A model generated the notes under the pieces. It saw nothing but the letters and a program-made list of their open reading frames with translations. It was not told where the DNA came from and searched no databases. The translations under genes and the position numbers were made by a program. Below are positions 1-10,490 of a stretch of DNA of 64,000 nucleotides, in pieces. The first letter of the stretch is position 1, and every line of letters starts with the position of its first letter. This DNA comes from Podospora comata. Taxonomy: Eukaryota > Ascomycota > Sordariomycetes > Sordariales > Podosporaceae. The stretch spans positions 3,534,001 to 3,598,000 of the forward strand of contig CP071493.1 in assembly GCA_017354895.1 (NCBI GenBank), in the 5' to 3' direction.

Positions 1-624
1 TTGCCCACCCTCGGCACTCCATCAACGGTCCCCAAGACCGCGGCCGTGAACCCGTTTCCTATCGCGCCTCCCATCAACGACAGCCCGGCAACGTGCTGGA
101 TGAGTTCAGGGTACTTCATAAACAATGCCGCCGCGTTGGTAAAACTCCCCGTGGCCACCACCCAAGCTGTCCCCCGGGGGGTGGATTTGAGAGCTTCGTA
201 TGCCGCGTCGATGGCCGGGATGGTAGCCACGGGAGGGACAGCCGGTGGGGGGAGGAGCTTTGTCCCGTCGAGGCCGGTTTCGCCGTGGATGTCCGTCGGT
301 GGGTGCATGGGTGGCCGGAAGAGGGCTTTGGAGGCGCCGATGTAGACGGGTATGGAGGCTGACTGGGAGATTGCCGTCAGGATGGACGTGGCGTTGTGGG
401 TTGTTTTTTCTAAAGAGGCGTTGCCGAAGACGGTTGACACCCCCAGGATGCGGATGGCGGGGTGGTAGGCTGCGAGGAGGATGGCGAAGGTGTCCTGGGG
501 CGGAGGGGAGGGGGGGCAGGCATGTTAGATATTATCATCTAGGGGATGTAAACATGAGGAGAGGGAGACTTACATCGTGTCCTGGATCACAGTCCAGCCA
601 GACGGGGATGCGGGTGTCGCTCAT
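1..624 (-). CDS. Inosine-uridine preferring nucleoside hydrolase (5' part only)
   Basis: Hydrolyses the N-glycosidic bond of nucleosides in purine/pyrimidine salvage (IUNH family, as yeast Urh1). Two exons are visible: 574-624 and 494 down to the window edge at 1, separated by a 79-nt GTAAGT...CAG intron. The join rebuilds the family's calcium/ribose-binding motif DCDPGHDD at residues 11-18, which confirms the splice. Further on, TGSFTNAAAL and LSLMGGAI match the conserved TGPLTN and MGGA segments. The start at 624 is the first ATG and puts the Asp-rich motif near the N-terminus, as usual. About 180 residues are present of a normal 320-380; the C-terminus lies outside the window. Family assignment is firm; substrate preference is not visible. 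Confidence 0.9.
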
Positions 625-1304
625 CTTGAATGTTGGGTGAGTGAGTGAAGTCTAGTTACCCCTCACTTTGAGATCTATCAAGTATTGAAAAGATGATGAA
701 AGTTGAAAGCGTTGCAAACAAATCGCAGTATCTCACAGCCAAAAAGGAAATGAATGAGAGGCTCTCTGTTACAGGATGTCAGAACCAACCTGCAAAGTGA
801 GATGAGTAAGAGCCGTTCTTATAGGTGTTCCTCCTAGTATGGTCGGCTGAGGCGGTGTTGACAGGTCAGGGGTCCACCAACTCAACGGCTTGGATGGGCT
901 TGGTTGATCGCCCAATTAGGAAGCTTGCATCAAAACAACCAGGTTTCCATATCTTCAAGGACAAGGACCAGACCTGTTACAAATCGAAAAAGAGGTTTGG
1001 GAATATAGCATAGAGAAGAGTGGCAAAAACCACTTGTACAAAGAGAAATCATCTCCGGAAAACACCTCTCTATTCCCAGAGCTCAAAACTCCACGGCAAT
1101 GATAACACTTATAAAACTCCCCACAACCCAATCCATCCATCCATCCATCCATCTACCAGTCCCATCCCCCACCCCATACCTTCTCATACCATCTCATCCA
1201 TCTGATGAAGCCCTCGAGACAGAAAAACCCTTATAACAATAAACCCCCCTTCCCACTCGTGCAATAGTAATAACAGATCTTGTACACATCAACAAACCAA
1301 CCCA
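625..1304. other. Intergenic: nucleoside hydrolase promoter and CLIP gene 3' side
   Basis: This stretch holds the upstream region of the minus-strand nucleoside hydrolase and the downstream region of the minus-strand CLIP gene. Apart from a tetranucleotide repeat at 1131-1153 I see no conserved element or coding potential. Confidence 0.6.
1131..1153. repeat. (ATCC)n tetranucleotide microsatellite
   Basis: About six tandem ATCC units lie in the 3' flank of the CLIP gene. A similar GGAT array occurs at 37054-37076. Both look like ordinary simple repeats. Confidence 0.9.
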
Positions 1305-4044
1305 TCAAAACTGCTCATCAGGACAACTAATACTGTCATGTCCGGTCCTCTCACAAAGCGCGCACCACATCGGCTCATCCACCACACCCCCCTCCATGCT
1401 AGCCGCCGGCTCCTCCGACCCCAAAGCCGCCTCCTTGTTGACCCTAATCGGCTTCTCCATCGCCGACACCGCACTGGTAGGCTGCTGCTGCTCCTCATCA
1501 GCAGCAACGGTGACAGCAGCAGTAACAGCACTACTCTTGGCAGCCTTGACCGGGCTCAAAGGCGCAGGAAGCTTCACATCCTCAGTCATGGCCCCACCAC
1601 CAGACACACCATCCCCCCCATCAGGCGTCTTGCTGCTGTCCCTCGTCTGATGATGCGACTGTTGATCAGGAAAGACGTTGGTACACGTCAAAATGTCATG
1701 CCCGGCCGTCTCGCAGATTTCGCACCAGAGGGTACTATCCCCCGTGGCCGTGCTATAAGAGTCGCTTTCGGGCATCGTGTCCAGCGTGTTCCCTCTGCTG
1801 TGCTTACCGACACCACCAGCAGGCTTATGCTCTGGGCTTCGGGGAGCCAGCACAACAGTCCCGCGAGAGTCCCGGTAAGAATTCCTGTCGTTTCCACTGC
1901 CAGCAGTCATGGTGGCCACACTCCCGCGATGCCCTGCCGCTCCCGAGTTCACCGCGCTCCTCCTCAACGTCTCCAGCTCTCTCTCCAGCGTCTCCTCCCT
2001 CGTGCTCTTGCTCTCCACCAAGGCCCTGAGCTCGGCAACCTCCCTCTCCAATTTCTCCCTGCTCAACCGATCATCAATCGACTCCCCTTGGTGTGATCTG
2101 ACAGATCCAGACCGCTGAGCAGCACCCGCACCCGCACCCACCACCCCATTCTCCCCGCCGTTCGGAACAGCATCCCTGCTTAACGAATGAATAATCGCCT
2201 TGAGTCCCCTAATCTCATCTTCCTTCTGTTCCAACTCCTTGCTCGTCACCCCTCCACCCCCCCGCGCCAACCCATTCGTAGCAAACTGCGCCTTCTCCCT
2301 CTCCCTCCTCAGCTCCGACCTCGTCCTCTCCACCTCGCCCCTCAAAAACTCAACCTCCCCCCTCGCCTCCGCCTCCCCCCTCCTCGCATCCTCCAACCCT
2401 TCCTCCAGCTCTTGCACCAGCTCCTCCAACTGCTTCAGCTGGTTAGCCACAGTATCCACGTCCGCCGTCCTGTCCTGCAGCTCCTGAATCTCCTGCATCA
2501 GCTCCTCAATCTTCTTCTCATACACCCTCTCCGTCTCGGTGCTCGCCATCTCCAGCGTGTCAATAGTGCTCCGAAAGTCGGCCCGATGAGCGTCAAACTC
2601 GGCCGTCAACATGGCAATCTTTTCATTCTTTTCTCTCAGCACCGCCCGTAGCGCATTGGCATCCTTGTCGTCCAGACTGTTTCGCCGTCCGGCTTGCATC
2701 TGCCCTTCGGAACCCTCAATCAACCCCTGCAGCTCCGTCAAGCTGCTCTCCATCTCCATCAGCGTGGCCGCCTGTTCCTTAAGCTGCCGCTCCCGATCCT
2801 CCAGCTCGGCCTTGAGACGCTCCACCTCCTCATTGTTGACGGCGTGACTCCCGATTCTAGACGCAGCCCGTGAGGCTGGCCTCACCTTGAGGCTGAAGCC
2901 AGACCCAACGCTCCCATTAGTCTGCGCCCTCTGAACGTCAACCGGTCCCGCATCCTCCTCACTCAAGTGATGGGCCTGATACGACGAAGACGACACCCCA
3001 AGCACAGAAACACTTCGCGGTCCGACGCTACCTTTCCGCTGATGAGCAGGAAGTCGCTTGCTCGGGTCACCCGCCGTGCCGCGAACACTCTGGGCAAACT
3101 TGTTCGGCGTCGGGCTGCCGTATCGTGGGGGAGCGGGTGCCCCGATCGAGGGTCTCGGCGCCGGCGTCATCTGCAGCCTTCTCACAGGCGACTCCGGACG
3201 CGGCAGCGACGGGCGCGTAGGCTTCTTGCCGACCGGGCTCGTGGCACGGCCTGGGCCGACGGACTGGCTGAATTTCGGCACACCAGGAGTCGGTGGCGTA
3301 AAGTTTGTCGAGTACTGAGTTCCGACCTTCAGACCTCCGCCGCTGGCCGGGGTGAGAGGATACGAATTCGTCGGCATGATGGGTGGTGGTTCTCGTTTGA
3401 CGGCTTTGGAAATGGGAAGAAAGATGCCCGTGTTTGGATCCTTGGTTCTGAAATAGAAAACACTGCGAGAAGGGGTTATCCCAGTCAGAAAACGGCATGA
3501 TTCCAAGGTTCGCATGCACATGATCCGATGTTTGTCCAACTTACCTGTCGACATCACCGCTGTTCTTGCCGCGGCCTGCAAAGTCGGGATGCAGCTCGAC
3601 ACCAACAAAAGTGCCCTTGCGACCTGTGACGGGACCGATGAAGCGGATGGTGCCCGTCATGTTGCCCGGCACATCGATGACATCGCCCACCTGGACATCC
3701 TCTCCGCCGGCGGCACCCCCAAGGCGGCCGGGGGTAAGCGGGGACGGCATGATGTTGGCGTTTTCGCTGGCCAGAACCTGGTTGTAGGCGTAGGCTTCAC
3801 TATCATCCGGAATGCTGGCCAGCGAGTTCTGCGTCAGGGCGGCGACGGAGCCTTTGCGCGAGAGCAACTGGGGCACGGGCGGGCCGAGGCGCGTCGCCGT
3901 GGTCGAGTGTGCGTTGTAGACCTGGTTGAGGTTGGGAGTCGAAATGGACGAGAGACCGCCGCGACCGTTATTTCTCCTAGACAAGGTGTGGCGGGTGGTG
4001 GTGTTGTATGTTGAAGAAGTTGTGCTGGTGATGGTGGTGGCCAT
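1305..4044 (-). CDS. BIK1: CLIP-170/Bik1-type CAP-Gly microtubule plus-end protein
   Basis: A microtubule plus-end tracking protein of the CLIP-170/Bik1/Tip1 family. Exons are 3545-4044 and 1305-3462 with an 82-nt intron (3463-3544), giving 885 aa. The intron splits the CAP-Gly domain (about residues 115-185); joining restores the groove motif GKNSGDVDSV, the counterpart of GKNDG. A Ser/Pro/Arg-rich linker follows, then a long coiled coil (about residues 330-640) and two C-terminal zinc knuckles of CxxCxxxGHxxxxC form (CEICETAGHDILTC and CALCERTGHDSISC). The last residues are PDEQF, resembling the acidic-aromatic tail of CLIP-170. The start at 4044 is the first ATG; the open frame upstream begins only with TTG. 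Role in nuclear migration and dynein loading is inferred from the family. Confidence 0.93.
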
Positions 4045-6160
4045 GTTCGGCAACCCAATTGGAGGCGGCGGCGGCACCCTGGCGGCCAACCCCAGCAGCG
4101 AATGGCTTTATTGTTTACACGACACCCCCCCCCCCACCTTTCACCCAACCAAAGCCCTGGGGAACACTCTTCCAATCCGGGGGGTCGGAGCGCGAATGCC
4201 GACCGCTAGCAGCTGGAGCTCCCCTGAACACAACAAAGGAGAGCCGCCGAATTGGGTGGCTTTCCGTCAATCTTTGTTTTTCTCTTGTTCCGTCTAATAA
4301 ATCAACAGAAGTCAAGAGAATGTCGTCGCTGTTTCTGGGCTTGTGGAATTGCCTTTCCTTTTTGTCGATCTGTTCTCCTCTCCTCCCCCAAGCTCGGGCT
4401 GTGATGCTTCTTTTGGCCAGTCGTCCCTTTAATAAATGTAACCACAAGAACTTGGTCGCTGATAATTTGCTGGGAAAGTCGTTGTAGTAATCGGGGGATG
4501 TAATTGATGAGGGTCAAATAATTCGTAATTGGTTGATTGGGGCGACTATTGGCTCTGTAGAGAAATGAAAAGGTAACCACAGCAAAATGACGATGGACAG
4601 GGTGAGTTGATTTGCGGGTGGAGGTTTGTCGGGTGTCTGGTGACAGCACAAAAAAAAAACAAAAAAGCGAGCGTCAAGAAGGAGTCGTCGGCACCGGTCA
4701 TCGGGGAACGGGGGGATCAATGCCGGGGAGGGGAGCAAGTTCAACAAATATAAGATCCTGGGAAGGAGCATCCAGGGAGCAAGTATCGTGAAGAGAAGGC
4801 TTCTTTTGAGCCCCCTTTGTATTCACTACAATATGACCTGCAGGTACACACAGCCTGCTGTTGATCAATGACAGCATGAAGCAAACGGCAGCCAGTCGGG
4901 CTGCAAGAAAGCTCCCATAGCTGCCAGAGAGCTGCAAGAGAGTGGCTCGAAAGTGGACTCGCGACCTCAATCTCAAGCCGCTGCAGCTTCTAATTGGCGT
5001 TGCTGTGTCCCCTCCCCCGCGCCTGGCGAGATTGGGAAAAGAAAACAAGGCCAGATTCAAGGCCTCACCATGGCCACGTAGCAGTTCGTGGGATTCTCCA
5101 TGTTACAGAATGTCGTCACTGCCTCGCATGGCAATCACCCAGTGGGAACTAGGTGGTTGAGTGTAGATGGCTTCAATGGCACTAGAAGTTACTGGTACCT
5201 TAACTTAAGTAAGGGGTGATCTACAGAGCATAGCTGCCGTCTACTGAATTTAACAGACATGGATAGAGCTTCAATCCCAACACCACAACTGACAAACAAC
5301 AATTCCTCCTTGCTGCCACCTTCCGTTCCCCGCACTCAATTCCTTTGTTTACTTTTCTATCTTTAACTCCCCCCTCAGCTGCAGTGGTCGGCTGTCTCCC
5401 CAGTGGCTGTTGAACCAATGCAACGTTGAAACGCAGGGGGTTTGTGCTGCATTTCCACGTGTGAGCCCCTGGCTGCCATGCATGTAAGAAACCGAACAGC
5501 CACCAACATGGAGAATATCGCTTCGACAAAGTTGGGTTTTGATTGTTTTCTTTCCAACGCTGTGCTGCTGTCAAGCTCAGTCCTCCCTTATAGCCAGGGC
5601 TGTATAACACCATGTTCCTTATCCAGGGAATATCTTTCTGGATAACCCGGATAATTCACCTTATTCGGCTATCACCTATTGAACCGTTTGCCGCAATCGC
5701 TGGCTATTGCTCGGGATATTTCATGAGGGTATACCTCGTTGATACGCACTGAGTCTTGATAAACATCTCGTCTTCGAGCTTGAACTGCGCCTCAGCTCCA
5801 AGTTGCACCATCAACTTGAGTGCAGTGTTTGTGCAATCCCGAGCATCCGGTACGCATAACGCTCTTACCGTCCTCGTACTACAGAAGGCGCGCGTCATTT
5901 CTGGAAACCTAATCCAGCGCCTTTCGTAGCTGCCCATCCCGTCCCTTTGCCGCAGTGTGGTACACAGAATACCGGGATGACCCTCGTGGTCACCACCTCG
6001 AACTGCTGCCTTCCCCGCAGACTTGATCCCATCCGGGATTTCGGTTCAGGATTCGGCCGCATTCAGGTATATTGTTGAGCCGAGCCGTATTAGCCCGTCC
6101 TGCATCGAACGGCTTGGTAACTTCGACTGCCAGTAAAAGATTTCAAGGATCATGGCCGGC
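4045..6160. other. Intergenic 2.1 kb, no gene supported
   Basis: This is the upstream region of the CLIP gene and the downstream flank of the helical-repeat gene. Short open frames occur on both strands, the longest near 5221-5613 and 5704-5937 on the minus strand, but none shows a known domain or plausible splice-extended coding. There is a short A-run near 4650. I see nothing else. Confidence 0.5.
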
Positions 6161-7228
6161 TCACGGAGGCGATGTTGGGTCCCGCTGGATGATATCATCA
6201 CTCGTGATCGGATGGCTCCCATCATTCAGCACCATTGCCTCCCTGTGCCTCTGGTTCCGGTCGCGCTGTTCTTCACTCCCTGGCGTGGTTTGGAACGAAC
6301 GCAACAACACCCTAGTAGGATGGTTCGCGTCCAAACTGTTGACATCGAGAGTTTCCGGAAACAAAACGCTTAATCGTTCCACCAAGTGCGTGTCGTCATC
6401 GTCTGCTTCGCTCTCTTCCGTGTCAGGATACGGAAAGAGACCGCACTTCTGCAGTGCCTCTCGGCCAGCTGGGCTCTGCCGAATGCAGCTGATGATTTCG
6501 GCAAGCCTGTTGGTCTTGCTGCGCAGGTAGGCCGCAAGATTCTGATGCCGCTCCTCTTCGGTGGTTCCCCAGTTTTGCTTGGACAGCCACTTCTCGACAA
6601 ATTTGGCCTTGATGAGTTTCTCGCAGTCAAAGGTGCCTACCAGCTGGCTGATGAACATGAGGCAGAGCTTGTCTGTCATGTCACGGAGAGGATACTCGTC
6701 CCAGTCGTCATTGTTGAGCACCTCCTGGTCAGGGTCAAGAGATAGCTCCAGGCACCGGACGAGAGCTGCGTAGGCCTTCCATGTGTGAAGTTTATCCAAG
6801 GAGTCTTGAGGAATTATTAGTCTATCAATTGTGCCACCGTGATTGATCATCGACTCACGCGGATCGGTAACCACTGCCAAAGCTCGGAGATTCTTCAGGC
6901 GCTCGTCGTAGTTGGGACGGGTGATGCCCCAGAGGAGCTGTTCGAGGGTGTCCTTGTCGTTGACGGCTCTGTCACATACGATCTTGACAGCCGTCTCACG
7001 AATGGCGTGGTTGTAGTGACCGAGCAACGTATCCAGGGTGGTCAGTTTCAGGGCGTCCTCGGTGTCCTGGGTGATGTACTGCGGCTTGGGTTGTGGTGGT
7101 TTTGTTTCGCACTCTGAGCGCCATTGATCAAGCGCAAGCAGCACTGTCCCGACGAGAGCAACACCGTGTATGATCAAGGCCCCTTTGATGGCCTTATCGG
7201 TGGTCATAAGGGAGGAGAGCCATTCCAT
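6161..7228 (-). CDS. Conserved-looking membrane-anchored helical-repeat protein, function unknown
   Basis: I do not recognise this protein. From the ATG at 7228 the frame stays open to 6161. An N-terminal hydrophobic segment (about residues 14-37, LIIHGVALVGTVLLAL) looks like a signal anchor. The rest is rich in Leu/Ala helices resembling an armadillo/HEAT fold (e.g. TLDTLLGHYNHAIRETAVKIV), with an acidic stretch near the C-terminus. A 54-nt in-frame segment, 6805-6858, begins GTGAGT, holds a GACTAAT branch-like site and ends AAG; it is probably an intron, so the mature protein would be about 337 aa rather than 355. Its start lies 309 bp from the divergent NOP14 start. The upstream in-frame ATG at 7489 was rejected because it would extend into the shared promoter and gives an Arg-rich tail with no domain. 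Confidence 0.75.
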   Translation of the reverse strand: MEWLSSLMTTDKAIKGALIIHGVALVGTVLLALDQWRSECETKPPQPKPQYITQDTEDALKLTTLDTLLGHYNHAIRETAVKIVCDRAVNDKDTLEQLLWGITRPNYDERLKNLRALAVVTDPRESMINHGGTIDRLIIPQDSLDKLHTWKAYAALVRCLELSLDPDQEVLNNDDWDEYPLRDMTDKLCLMFISQLVGTFDCEKLIKAKFVEKWLSKQNWGTTEEERHQNLAAYLRSKTNRLAEIISCIRQSPAGREALQKCGLFPYPDTEESEADDDDTHLVERLSVLFPETLDVNSLDANHPTRVLLRSFQTTPGSEEQRDRNQRHREAMVLNDGSHPITSDDIIQRDPTSPP

Positions 7229-7537
7229 GATGGCGGCGGCGGTTAGTGTCGTCTCTGATGTTGAGGCTGCATGTCGTCGCCTGGCTGTAATGCATCTCCA
7301 CAGTGGAGAGCGGGTTGGTGTTCTGGAGAAGCTTGAGCCGAGAGCTTCCAAAACAGAAAGCTTTCCCTGATCCTGCCGCTGCAGACCGCCAAAATTTACA
7401 AACGGTGGGGCACTCTGATAAGATAGCGCTGCGACCATCCATCCTCTACCAAAAATTCTGAATTGGAGATACAACGACTGTTCGGCCATCGAAAACCCGG
7501 CAATTGCATCGTGACTCCCAACAAAAACGACGTGATC
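7229..7537. promoter_or_regulatory. Compact bidirectional promoter, helical-repeat gene / NOP14
   Basis: Only 309 bp separate the two divergent start codons, so both genes must share this region. AAAATTT cores at about 7391 and AAAAATT near 7450 are weakly like the ribosome-biogenesis RRPE element, but neither matches well. No TATA box is evident. Confidence 0.5.
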
Positions 7538-10276
7538 ATGGCCGGCTCACAGTTGAAGAGGCTTAAGGCCTCCCTGAAGGACCAAGGAATTATTGGTCCC
7601 CAGAAATCCAAGAAGCAGAAGCGCCAAAATGCCCAAGATGCCAAGGCGTCCAACGAGAAGCGCATCCAGCGACATGAAGCCCTGGCCAGCATCCGCGAGC
7701 AGTTCAACCCCTTCCAGTTCAAGACGAATGCCAGAGGCCCCAAGTTTGAGGTTACTACCAACAAGCCCGTCAGCAGCAGGGAGGCTATGGGTATCAGCGG
7801 TCGACCCGGGTTGACCAAGGCGAAAGGCGAGGAGAGACGGCGTGAGACTATCCTTGTTGAGATGCAGCGGAGGAACAAGGTCGGCGGTCTGATCGATAGA
7901 CGTTTCGGTGAAGACGATCCCAACATGTCGCTCGAGGACAAGATGATCGAAAGATATACCCGCGAACAGCAACGGTCTCACAAGAAGCACTCTGCGTTCG
8001 ACTTGGAAGACGATGAGGAAATGGGAGGACTTACTCACATGGGCAAGCCGCTTTTCGACAATGATGACGCTCCGAAGTATCTTAAAGACGACTTTGAGGA
8101 GGATGTTGGTTCAGGCGATGAATCCGAAGGTTCGCAGACCGATAGGCGTGCACTGAAGAGGCAGCGTCTAGAGGGAGCTCTCGAGGCCGTGGGCGAACAG
8201 GAGGAAGGGCAACCAGAAAGAAAGAAAACCAAGAAGGAAATTTACGAGGAAATTATCGCCAAGTCAAAGCTTCACAAAGAGTTGCGACAGGAGGCTAAAG
8301 AGGAGGATAACGAGCTCAGAGCTGAAATCGATGAGGCCATGAGGGATCTGCGACCACTTCTCTTCGACAGGATAAAGCCACCTGCCAAAAGTGACAAGCC
8401 CACTCTTGTGATTGCTGGAAAGGATCAGGCTACCCTTGACAGGGAGTATGATATCCAGGTGAAGCGGATGGCGTCCGACAAGCGCGCGGCGCCTACTGAT
8501 AAGATGAAGACGGAAGAAGAGAAGGCAGCAGAGGAAGCGAACAGGCTAAAGAAGCTCGAGGAGGACCGCCTGAAGCGTATGCGCGGAGAGAAGGTTTCAG
8601 ATGACGAACAGGAGAGCGATGACGAGAACAAGCAGGGCGGAGATGACGATTTCGATGCCATGGATGTTGAGGACGCGGATGAGTTTGGGCTCGGGCAGGG
8701 AATTGCTGGAAAGGCCAAAAAATACCGACCGACCGCGACCGAGCTGGGATTCGACGATGAGGACGATTTCCTCATTGATGATGATTTGGTCGCCAGCGGT
8801 TCAGAGTTGGAGTTCGACAGTGATGATGAGGGCGAGGAGAGCGACGAGGACGAGGAGTCAGGTTCTGACTCTGGCTCTGGGGAAGAAGACAGCGACGATG
8901 ACGAGTTCACCAAGGGGTTATTAACAGAATCCGAGGCGAAGCAAGGCATCTTTCGGTTACCCACCAACAACACCAAAGGCTCCGATGAGAATGGTGTCCC
9001 ATACACCTTCCCCTGTCCCCAGAACCACGACGAGCTCCTCGAGATCTTCAAAAGCATCGACGTGAAACAGCTCCCGGTCGCCACCCAACGCATCAGAGCC
9101 CTCTACCACCCAAAACTCGCCAGCGACAACAAGGAGCGCCTCGGTAACTTTGCACAGGCCCTCGTTCGTCACGTCAACTACCTCGGAAACCAGTACCAGC
9201 CTACCTGGGCCGCGGCTCTGGAAGGCCTGACAAGACACATCCACTCCCTAGCCAAGAGCTTCCCCATCGAAGTCGCCAAGGGCTATCGTTCTATCATCCA
9301 AGAGATGGAGCAGTCCCGCCCTCTGGCCCTCACAGTCGGCGACCTGATCACTCTCACTGGAGCAGGCACCACCTTCCCTACGTCGGACCACTTCCACCAG
9401 GTTGTCACCCCAGCCATGATCGTCATCGCGAGGTATCTCGGCCAAAAGATCCCGCAGTCCCTCTCCGACTACGCCACCGGCACGTTCCTGGCCATCCTTG
9501 CCCTCCAATATCAGCAATTCTCCAAGCGCTACGTACCAGAGGTTATGAACTTCACCCTCAACACCCTCTGCGCCTTGGCCCCCTCAGCCAGGGCCTTTAC
9601 CCCCAACACAATCGGGTTCTTCCCCATCCACGACCCCCCCGCTGGAACTCGCCTTCCTACATCCCTTCCCGCCGACGCCTCCGCAGCAAGAAAACTCGCC
9701 TTTTCCGACTGCCTCCCCTCTAACCAACCCTCCTTGGAGCTCAAACTATCCCTCTTCACCACCACCCTCTCCCTCCTCACCAGCGCCTCCACCCTCTGGT
9801 CCCAAACCTCCTCCTTTACCGAAACCTTCTCCCCCGCCCTTCCCATCCTCTCCTCCATTCCCAAATCTCTTTCTCCTGCCATCCAGTCCCTCCAGCAGCA
9901 CCTCACCCGTCTGTTGCAGATCTCCCGCCTCTCCCGCCGCCCACTAGAACTGCACCACCACCGTCCCCTGGCGATAAGGACCTACATCCCCAAGTTTGAA
10001 GATTCGTTTGACCCGAACAAGCACTACGATCCTGATCGTGAGAGGGCGGAGCTGGCCAAGTTGAAGAAGGAGCACAAGCGGGAGAGGAAGGGTGCGCTGA
10101 GGGAGCTGAGGAAGGACAATGCTTTTATGGCGAGGGAGAACTTACGGGTGAAGAAGGAGAAGGACGCGGCGTACGAGAAGAAGTATAAGAGGTTGGTGGC
10201 GGAGATTCAGGGGACCGAGGGGCAGGCGGCGAATGCGTATGAGAGGGAGAAGGCTCTCAGGAAGAAGAAGAGGTAG
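7538..10276 (+). CDS. NOP14: Nop14, nucleolar 40S ribosome biogenesis factor
   Basis: A component of the 90S/SSU processome needed for 18S rRNA maturation and pre-40S export, acting with Emg1 and Noc4. It is a single exon of 912 aa (yeast about 810). The N-terminus MAGSQLKRLK with a basic patch, the block NPFQF...GRPGLTKAKGEERRRETIL and VGGLIDRRFGE are family hallmarks. A long acidic region of Asp/Glu/Ser runs (about residues 350-480) precedes a helical core, and the conserved C-terminal block FDPNKHYDPDRERAEL is followed by a Lys-rich tail. The start at 7538 was chosen because it gives the conserved N-terminus; the frame is open upstream to 7463. Codon use is GC-rich, especially in the C-terminal half. 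Confidence 0.96.
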   Translation: MAGSQLKRLKASLKDQGIIGPQKSKKQKRQNAQDAKASNEKRIQRHEALASIREQFNPFQFKTNARGPKFEVTTNKPVSSREAMGISGRPGLTKAKGEERRRETILVEMQRRNKVGGLIDRRFGEDDPNMSLEDKMIERYTREQQRSHKKHSAFDLEDDEEMGGLTHMGKPLFDNDDAPKYLKDDFEEDVGSGDESEGSQTDRRALKRQRLEGALEAVGEQEEGQPERKKTKKEIYEEIIAKSKLHKELRQEAKEEDNELRAEIDEAMRDLRPLLFDRIKPPAKSDKPTLVIAGKDQATLDREYDIQVKRMASDKRAAPTDKMKTEEEKAAEEANRLKKLEEDRLKRMRGEKVSDDEQESDDENKQGGDDDFDAMDVEDADEFGLGQGIAGKAKKYRPTATELGFDDEDDFLIDDDLVASGSELEFDSDDEGEESDEDEESGSDSGSGEEDSDDDEFTKGLLTESEAKQGIFRLPTNNTKGSDENGVPYTFPCPQNHDELLEIFKSIDVKQLPVATQRIRALYHPKLASDNKERLGNFAQALVRHVNYLGNQYQPTWAAALEGLTRHIHSLAKSFPIEVAKGYRSIIQEMEQSRPLALTVGDLITLTGAGTTFPTSDHFHQVVTPAMIVIARYLGQKIPQSLSDYATGTFLAILALQYQQFSKRYVPEVMNFTLNTLCALAPSARAFTPNTIGFFPIHDPPAGTRLPTSLPADASAARKLAFSDCLPSNQPSLELKLSLFTTTLSLLTSASTLWSQTSSFTETFSPALPILSSIPKSLSPAIQSLQQHLTRLLQISRLSRRPLELHHHRPLAIRTYIPKFEDSFDPNKHYDPDRERAELAKLKKEHKRERKGALRELRKDNAFMARENLRVKKEKDAAYEKKYKRLVAEIQGTEGQAANAYEREKALRKKKR

Positions 10277-10490
10277 TTTTGATGGAATGATAGAGATGTG
10301 TTTTTGGTTGTTGAGTTGCATTCAACGGCATATGTATTGTTTGCGGGGAAATATAATTCAGTTTTTTTAGTCCCCCGAATAATTGCGTCTGGTTTCTCTT
10401 CGATAAGCAATAACGTCGTTCTTGGAAATGTGTCGCTCAGAACGTTGTCCATCTATCATTCAAGCTACTACCAACAACTACGTGTATTGC

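Noticed and set aside
5704-5937. 77-codon minus-strand open frame between the CLIP and helical-repeat genes
   Set aside because: Too short, no domain, and no neighbouring exon could be joined with confidence.
6145-7554. 17-bp match GATCATGGCCGGCTCAC at about 6149 and 7535
   Set aside because: Too short and isolated; one copy covers the NOP14 start codon, the other is 3' of the neighbouring gene. Likely chance.
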